Source: Geotrypetes seraphini
Lineage: Eukaryota > Chordata > Amphibia > Gymnophiona > Dermophiidae
Length of the DNA stretch: 64,000 nucleotides
Direction of reading: 5' to 3'
Assembly (NCBI RefSeq): GCF_902459505.1
Contig: NC_047095.1
Span: forward strand, 116,623,380 to 116,687,379
The position numbers were made by a program, and so were the translations under genes. How positions within the stretch are numbered: the stretch's first letter is position 1; each line of letters opens with the position of its first letter. This document shows, one piece after another, positions 43,701 through 52,700 of this stretch. The notes under the pieces are model-generated. The model saw only the letters and a program-made list of their open reading frames with translations, did not search any database and was not told where the DNA came from.

Positions 43701-46700
43701 GACCTTCATGAACCAGGTGATGCATTTTTGTATAAAAGCTAGTGCTGAGCTATTCCAAATATTTTTCACAGGAAAATATTTCACAGGAAAATTTCACAGG
43801 AATATTTCACAGGAAAATATTTCACAGGAAAATATTTCACAGGAAAATTTCACAGGAATATTTCACAGGAAAATATTTCACAGGAAAATTTCACAGGAAT
43901 ATTTCACAGGAAAATATTTCACAGGAAAATATTTTTTCCTCTGGAAAAAAGGGCTTTATAATGTGGATAATTTATTTCTCTTTTTTCCTTTAATTTTCAG
44001 GTCTCTGGTTTTATCTTTAATTCTTTCTCTCTTCTCTCCCCATCCCTATCCTACAGCTTGTTTCTCTTCCCATATCCACTTTGTCTTTTCCAGTCTTATA
44101 CTCTTTCCCTTTTGAAATTTCTTCTCTTCTCTCTCCTTTTAGTTTGTGCCTTTTGCTCATGTCTCCCTTCCTTCCCTTCATCTTTGTTCATCATCTATTA
44201 TTGGAAAATGGTAAAACCAGAGGACATAATTTGAGGTTGAGGGGTGGGAGACTCCAGAGCAATGTAAGGAAATTCTTCTTTACGGAGAGGGTGGTGGATA
44301 AGTACATAAGTAGTTGCCTCCGCCGGGGCAGACCAGAGGTCCATCCCGCCCAGCGGTCCGCTCACGCGGCGGCCCATCAGGCATATTGCCTGAGCAGCGG
44401 TCCCTGACTAATTTTATACCTACCTCTACACTTATCTCTAAACCTTCCACTGCTCTTATCTGTACCCCTCAATCCCATTGTCCTCCAGGAACCTATCCAG
44501 GTCTTCCTTGAAACCCTGTACTGTGCTATTTCCTATCACGGCCTCCGGAAGGGTGGATGCCTGGAATGCGCTCCTGAGAGAGGTGGTGGAGAGGAAAACG
44601 GTGACAGAGTTCAAAAAAACGTGGGATGAACACAGAGGAAGTAGAATCAGAAAATAATATTAAATATTGAAGAACTAAGGCCAGCACTGGGCAGACTTGC
44701 ACGGTCTGTGTCCTTATATGGCCTTTTGGGGAAGGATGGGCTGGGGAGGGCTTCAACGGCTGGGAGGATGTAGATGGACTGGAGTGAGCTTTGACGGAGA
44801 CTTTAGTAGTTGGAACCTAAGAACAGTACAAGGCAGAGCTTTAGATTCTTGCCCAGAAATAGCTAAGGAGAAGAAAAAACAAAAAAAAACAACAAATTTT
44901 TAGATTGAATCAGGTTGGGCAGACTAGATGGACCATTTGAGTCTTTATCTGCCGTCATCTACTATGTTACTATGTCTCTCGTCCTTTAGCCTTTTTTATA
45001 ATTTCTCTTGTATCTCTCACTGTTTCTTTTTTTTTTTTTTGAAATAATGTTTGACCTCGCCCTTCCCTCCCACCCGGCAGCGTGTGGATTTTATTTTCTG
45101 TGAGCCGTGCACTGCAAAGCTGAAGGGAGAAAGGCAGAATAGCCTTACTGAAAGAGAATGAAGGAAAGGAAGTAGAGTCGGGAATAGTAGAACGTATTTT
45201 TGGTTGGAGGGGCTAAGCAAACTATTGTCCAGCCCCAGCCCTAAGCTCTCTAGTTGCTGATAGGGGGGCGGCAGTGGTCCCTGTGGCTTGCTCCATTCCA
45301 CTACCTATGTGTGTCTTGTTTTAATTCGATTGTAAGCTCTATTGAGCAGGGATTGTCTCTTACGGGTTTATTGTACTGCGCTGCAGCGCTATAAAACCAC
45401 AAGGGTTCTTCGAAACCTTTCTGTACTTTCATATTTTCGCGCCCAACCAAAAACATACATTTTTCCCAGCATCCCAAATTCTGTAACCAGCGCCCATTTC
45501 GGAGGCGCCCACCTAGATAGAAACATAGAAACAGATAAGGGCCCTAGCCCATCAGGTCTGCCCACTCTACTGACCCACCCCCCAAGTCTACTATCCTAGG
45601 GATCCCACTCCTGGTGACAGGTTCCCTTGGCTTAACCCTCTAAGGGATCCCACATGGGCATCCCATTTGCTCTTAAATTCTTGCACGCTGTTTGCCTCCA
45701 TCACCTGCACCGGGAGCTCGTTCCAAGGATCAACCACTCTCTCGGTGAAGAAATATTTCCTGGTGTCGCCATGAAATTTCCCGCCCCTGAGTTTGAGCAG
45801 ATGCCCTCTTGTGGCCGAGGGTCCTTTGAGAAAGAGAATCTCTTCTTCCATCTCGATACGGCCGGTAGTATACTTAAACGTCTCGATCATGTCTCCTCTC
45901 TCCCTACGTTCCTCGAGTGAGTATAGCTGCAAATTTTTCAGCCTTTCCTCGTACGATAGATCCTTGAGCCCCGAGACCATCCTGGTGGCCATCCGTTGCA
46001 CCGACTCTACTCTCAGCACATCTTTTCGGTAGTGTGGTATCTAAATCGAACCAGCTCAATTAAGCTTTTTAATCAGCGCTGATTGAAACCTAGGCGCCTC
46101 TCAAGAAAGCGCGATTCTGTAACAAGGCGCCTCTAAAAATTTAGGCGGCCTTCCAAAAAAATAGGCGCTATGCGTGTTTGGCGTGGGCGTGGCTACGTGT
46201 TAGGCGCCTTGTTGCAGAATCGCCGCTCTTGAGCGTGCTTTTGCGCTCAGCCAGGCGCCTTTTAGTTGTGCCTAGAGCTGGCCTATTTCTTGGGCGCCTC
46301 CAAAATAGGTTCCGCTCGGCGCGATTCGTTAAACAGCGCCCAATTTGACTTGAATCGCGCTGAACGGTGCCTAATTAGGCGCATAACTTTTAGGCGCTTC
46401 TTATAGAATTTGCCCTTTAGTGCCATCAGAAAAGAATAATGAAAGTAGCATAATTTGCATAATTTGCATAAAAGTAGCATAATTTGCATAAAAGTAGCAT
46501 AATTTGCTTTTGAGATATTTAATAAATAGTGTTTAAAAATAAAAGTGCAGAAACGTTTTGAAGATCCCTTGTAAACAGTCGTCGCGTCCTGCACTGGGAG
46601 CTGAAGGGCGAAAGGAGGCAGGAATGATCTACATTGGCAGCAGCGGGTTGGAACGAGGTGCAGTTCCACGGCAGCTTTCGTTCCCATAGTATTGTGGGAA

Positions 46701-49700
46701 CCAGTGGTGTAGCGAGGGTAAGAAGCGCCCAGAGCGTTGGTGCCCCTCCCCTGCCCCCCTTACCCCATCTGCTCTTTCCCCGCCTCCTCCTGCCGCGTGC
46801 GCCCCCTTCCCCCGTACCTCTTTAATGCTCCGGATGCGAGCAGCAACCTGCTGCTCGCACCAGCATCGGCTCTTCCTCTGATGTCACTTCTTAGGCGCGG
46901 GTCCAGGAAGTGATATCAGAGCAAGAGTCAACACTGACATGAGCAGTAGGTTGGGGTTGCTGCTCGCATCCGGAACGTTAAAGAGGTATGGGGGGAAGGA
47001 AGAGGTGCACGCACATGGTAGTGGGTGGGGGGGGGAAGTAGATGGGGGACGGACGCCACTGGTGGAAACCTAATCTAATCTAATCTAAACCTTAAGTTTA
47101 TATACCGCATCATCTCCATGAGAATGGAGCTCGACACGGTTTACAAGAACTTAAAATAGTGGGTAGAGAAGAAGAAAAAGGATTACATGAACTTATGTGT
47201 AGAAGGGGGGAGAGAAAGGGGGGAAGGAGAGAGCTACAATTTGCTGAAAAGCCAGGTTTTCAGTTGTTTGCGGAATAACTGAAGGGAGCTCAGGTTCCAC
47301 AGCGGGGTGGTGAGGTCGTTCCAAAGACCTGCGATTTTGAAGAGAAGGGATTTTCCCAGTTTGCCTGAATAGTGGATGCCGCGTGGAGAGGGGAAGGCTA
47401 GTTTAAGCCTTTGGGCAGTTCTGGAGGAGTCGGGACTGGAGGAGTTGAAAGACAGTGGGATAAGAGGAGGCAGGATTCCGTGAATGATCTTGAAAGCCAG
47501 GCAGGAACATTTGAAATGGATTCTGGAGATTATTGGGAGCCAATGAAGTTTGGCAAGGAGTGGGGAGGCATGGTCAGACTTGCGTTTTGAGAAGATCAGT
47601 TTGGCTGCAGTATTCTGGATTAGCTGGAGTCTTAGAATACTTTTTTTTGATAGATTTAAGTAGATGGCGTTGCAGTAATCTAGTTTGGAGAGGATGATGG
47701 ATTGGACAAGGATGGCAAAGTGTTGTTGGCTGAAGTAGGATCTAGCTTTCCTCAGCATGTGAAGGCTGAAAAAGCATGATTTTGCCAAGGAGTTGAGGTG
47801 GTCATTGAGGGAGAGAGAGGAATTGATAGTGATACCAAGGACCTTGCATGAGAACTCGAGCTGTAGTGCATCGCCTGTGGGTAGTGCGAAAAGGGTGGGC
47901 AGGTGTTCGAATTATGGGCCGAGCCAGAGTAGTTTTGTTTTAGATTCATTTAGTTTCATCTGTACCAAGAGGGACCAGGCACGGAGTCTCATTATGCAAG
48001 CTGTAATGTTTTCGTGGAGGTTGGTGAGGTTCTGGTCAGTCTCAAGGAGGACAAGGATGTCATCTGCATAAGTGTAGATTGTTTCCAGGGGGGATAGTTG
48101 AAAGAGTTTCAGGGAGGACATGTAGATGTTAAAGAGAATAGGGGAAAGGGGTGATCCTTGAGGGACACCGCAAGATGGAGTCCAAGGAGTGGACATGGTG
48201 CCATTTGTGTTGATGGTGTAGGAACGTGAGCGTAAGAAGTTTGAGAACCACATTAGGACGGTGGAGTCGATTCCAATCTCGGAAAGTTGGTAAAGTAGTA
48301 TGTCGTGATGGACGACATCAAAAGCAGCGGAAAGATCGAATTGTAGTAGGACAGCGAATTTGTTACGTGAGTGTAGTTGTTGTACCTTTGAAATTAGGGA
48401 AACTAGGAGGGATTCAGTGCTAAAGCAGGGTCTGAAGCCATGTTGATAGGGGTGAAGAATGGAGAATCTCTCGAGATAGGAGGAGAGCTGGGTAGCAACT
48501 ATGGTTTCTAGAAGTTTGGTAAGTAGAGGGATATTTGCTATGGGACGGTAGTTTGATGGTAGGGAGGGGTCGAGATCGGCTTTTTTCAGAATAGGTGACA
48601 AGGCAATGTGGCCCATTTTTGTGGAGAACAAGCCTGACAGTAGAGCAGAGTTAATGAGTCTCGTAAGGGAGGAGATGGCCTGTGCAGGAATGTTTTCATA
48701 AAGGTGGGATGGGAAAGGATCTAAGATGCATTTGCAGGATTTCAGTCTGAGGCAGAGTTTAGAGATCTGGGGTTCAGATATGGGTTCAAATGTCGTCCAG
48801 GATCTATCCGCTGGGATAGGGTTTGAGTCATTGGGAGGAAGAGAATTGTAAGAGACTGCTGAGGGGAAAGAGCTCCTTATGGTGGAAATCTTTTCATTGA
48901 AAAATTTGGCTAAGTCGTTTGCGGAAGGAGGGGAGAAGGGAGAGGTGGAGTCGTTTTTTGAGGTTAAGTTTCGCCAGATGTAGAACAGAGTACTATTTTG
49001 ATTTTTTGATCTGGTGATTTTATCTCCATAGAAATTCTTTCTTGCTTTTTTTAGTATTGTGTTATAGCACTTGATGTTGTCTCGCCAGGATTGTTTGTCT
49101 GAGGGGGATTTCGATTTTTTCCATTTCCGTTCCAGGGCTCGACAATTCTGTTTTAGTTCCCTGTGATATGGAAGGTACCAGGGGGCTTTGTGGGAGTGGG
49201 AGATAGATTTTGTAGATAAAGGGGCCAGAGCGTGGTAGGTAGTCCCGGAAAGGGTAACCCAATTATGCCAGTTGGACTCTGGGTCTGTGTGTTTAGGAGA
49301 AGGGGGAAGTTGGTTAAGAAATTGGGTCCAGAACAATTCGCTCGTGATTTTTTGCGGTAGGTGATAGATTTTGTGGGCCGGGGTGGAGTACCTAGATGAG
49401 ACATGAAGATGGGGAGGCAGAAAGAGCCTAGAAGGTGGTCAGACCACGGGACAAGGTCCCAGCGGGCCTCTTCTGCTTTCCCTGTCTTGCTTCCTGTTCA
49501 TAAATAAAGAAGGTCTTTAACGCCTTCCTTTCAAGTGTTGTGTTCCTTAACTCAGTATTCCAAGGCCATTTAAAAGCTAGACATGTTATCTTTTTTTTTT
49601 TATATATATAGGCAGCCAAAGTTACAGTGCCGACCTCACAATAGAGATCCTAAAAGCAGAAGAGCCTCATGTTGGTGACCAGCTGGAGGGAGGAGAGGAA

Positions 49701-52700
49701 GACACTGATACCAAGAGCGGTGAGCCCAAAATTCTACTAAAAATCCTTGCTATGTGCTGAGGAGTATATCAAATGTTACATACGGTATATAGGGCAAATC
49801 GGACTTTACATTCCACCAGAACATGCAGCCCGGATGGGGATTACTGCGTCGCATTCTTGCCCGAAATGCAATCAGGCTCACGCATCTTTGAGTCACATGT
49901 TGTGGGCCTGCCCCGCAATCCAACAGTTTTGGAGACATCTGGGCCTATATACCACATCGCTTTGGGGAAGGCGATGGCTTCCGCAACCGAGGGCGTTATT
50001 TGGATTTTATAATATAGCCTCGCCCAAACCCAGGGGAATGTCAGCATTTATCTCCAGAGCCCTTTTGATGGGGAAAAAAGCCATCCTCACCAACTGGCTC
50101 TCCCGTGATCCCCCGTCATATGCACCATGGAGATCCCTAATGATAGTGCACACAACACTGGAGAGACGCATGGTGGGACACTTGACTCTTGGCCCGGGTC
50201 GCAAATTTTGTCAGGTGTGGGAGCACTTCTGGCAGGACCTCACACCGCGTGCTCGCAGTAGACTTTTGAATCTTTAAGATTTGATTCCCACTCTCAGCTG
50301 TTGGACTGGCCATGGATTCTTGGGGAGGGGAGGGGAGGGGAGGGGGGATGGGAGGTGAGCATGGGGCATTGACGCCATTTGTGAAAGCTTCAGGTTTGAA
50401 AATAATTCTACATGCAAAATGACACCAGCGCAAGGTTTTAAAATTATAACCAGGATTTATTGAATTATTGGTTCTATTTTCCCATTATTAGATCAAAAGA
50501 ATAGCATAATTGCTTACGTTGCGCTCATGGGAGATCATCATCGTGGCCAAAGACTGGCCTTCTCACAATGGTCTCGTTTTTCTATCTCATTACAGTCTAT
50601 TATATAACTTTTGGTTTAGTGACATCATCAAGTTTGACGACCAATAACATTTCTATGGGTGGTCTTAAAGTTTAAACAAAGAAACATTCCTCCATGTTTA
50701 AAAGTTAGTCAAAGTTTCAGATGATTTCTGAATTAACATTAACATTCAAAAGAATTCACAATTATTAACATGGTAAATTCTCAGTCCTTCCATGCTGACA
50801 AGTTCTGAGCCTTAAAGGAAAAAAACAAACTCCTAAGCTGACAGATTCAAATTGCACAGCCTTACACAGAAATCTTACTCAGGAGAAAAAGGGGGGGTTA
50901 AAACCCCTCTCCTCTTCCTGAAGCATGTTTATGCTTATAAAACCATTTATATAAACCATTTATATTTTACACAATCATATCATCACATATTACATCCATG
51001 GGCCCCAAACATTCATAATTTCATTCATATCTTGGCCATTCATACTTCATACATTTTATATCTCAGTTTGGAATATGGAATCTAATATGCTTTTTCTAAC
51101 TGGTCTAAGCACATCTGTTTTCAATTAGAACCACGAGGCTAAAGGCAGGAAGCTGAACAAAGAACAGAAACTATTCACTGGCACAAGATGCTGGCCTAAG
51201 ACAGGACAGTCATAGTAAAGAACCTAAACTGGACTCCATGTCTCATGTAGTCATGATTTCCACTATGATTTAGCTCAACAGCAAAATACACAAGAAAACA
51301 CCATTCTTTTCCTTATATTAATCTTTAGTGTGTTTTTCTTTCTTCTGGCCTTAGCTACATTATATTTAAATGTTTTATTCACCTATTTTTCGTACGCTTC
51401 TATTTGGGCGTGGTCCTTAACTAACACAGATGTTTGTCTAACTAGAATTACCCAGAATCATACGAAAAACTACAAAAATACTGCACTATCATGCTTCTGA
51501 CCTCCATTGCATCGTACCATAAACAACACGCTAGCCACCACGAGCCACGCGCCACGCGCCAAGCGCCACGATTCAGAGGGGAACTGATTATATTGTTGAA
51601 AATGTTATTTCCTGAATGGTACTACTGTTTGTATTTGCTTCTTACTGCTGGAATAATAAAAATCATTTAAACATATAGGGCAAATCGTATTACGAGCTTT
51701 CAGTTACATTTGATTTACTAAGTCATTTAGAATTTATTTGTTTTAAGCCGGCAAATCTGTAGTTCAGGGACCCAAATCCTAAATGAATTCCAGGTCTCCA
51801 GCAGAGTGGCCCAAAGTGTTTTGTTAGAGACTTAAATCGGAATGAAGGGAAACGCTACAAAGAATGGAGGTGAGGATGAAATACACAGAACGAGCAGGAA
51901 GAGATCAGACTTAAGGGCTCATTATCAAAGCACTTAGACACACAATATACCAGAAGTTTCTATAATATTTTGTGTGTCTAAGTGCTTGGAAAATTAGCCC
52001 CATGGTCTGTTTTCTCTATTCTTGTGTTATTCCCTACATGTACCTGTCTGCAAGAAAAAGAAACCTCTCTCTCAGTGGCGTAGCGAGGGTAAGCAGCGCT
52101 CGGGGGGGGGGGGGGTGCGCCCCTTCCCCGTACCTTTGTTATTTTGTCACGGGCAGCCACCAATTGGTTGCCCTCTCTGACATCACTTCCCAGAAGTGAC
52201 ATCGGAGAGGATGCCGAACCCGACACGGGCAGCCAATTGGTGGCTGCTCGTGACAAAATTTAACAGGTATGGGGAAGGGGCGCGCAAGGAAGCAGCGGGG
52301 GAGGGATGCCACCGCCCTGGGCTGCTTGCGACGTTAAAAAAGGGAAGGAAAAGGGCGCATGCGCGGCAGGGGGCGGAGTGGGAAGGGGGTGCGGGGAGGA
52401 GGAGGGCTGCCAGTGCCCTCAGCAAGACGGCGCCCAGGGCGCACTGCCCCCCTTGCACCCCCCCTAACTGCACCACTGCTCTCTCTTTAAGATGTTATAT
52501 GGAGCCTCAGCCAGGCAAATGTCTTTACACAACTCTGTGAGAATATTTCCCTCTATTGGGGCCTTCTCCCTAACTATAAAATTAATGATCACACTCTCTC
52601 ATTTTTATCCAACAGATGATGAAATCTGGAGTAACAGTGAGAGAATGAGAATGTGCAATGGGCAGCAGAGGAAGAAGTATAAACAGAGAGATCTTTCTAG

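Larger units (their letters stand above)
47077..49436 (-). mobile_element. L2-like LINE, minus strand, with most of ORF2
   Basis: The 3' end at left shows the short repeat '(aatct)n' and 'gcggtatataaacttaaggt' (minus strand). A plus-strand 3' end of the same family lies at 58560-58965. ORF2 spans about 49404-47234 in a few frames. In intron 5. Confidence 0.87.
49802..51672 (+). mobile_element. Tx1-like L1 LINE 3' part with 15-bp target duplication
   Basis: Flanked by identical 'atatagggcaaatcg' at 49787-49801 and 51673-51687. Starts in the ORF2 C-terminal region, and the 3' end 'ctggaataataaaaatcatt' resembles that of the copy at 13021-13783. About 1.2 kb in the middle (50395-51590) is not LINE-like. 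Begins 83 bp after the exon 6 donor. Confidence 0.8.

Noticed and set aside
50395-51590. A solo LTR
   Set aside because: One edge has an AATAAA and a CA end on the minus strand, but no matching TG end or short target duplication could be identified; left as unassigned.
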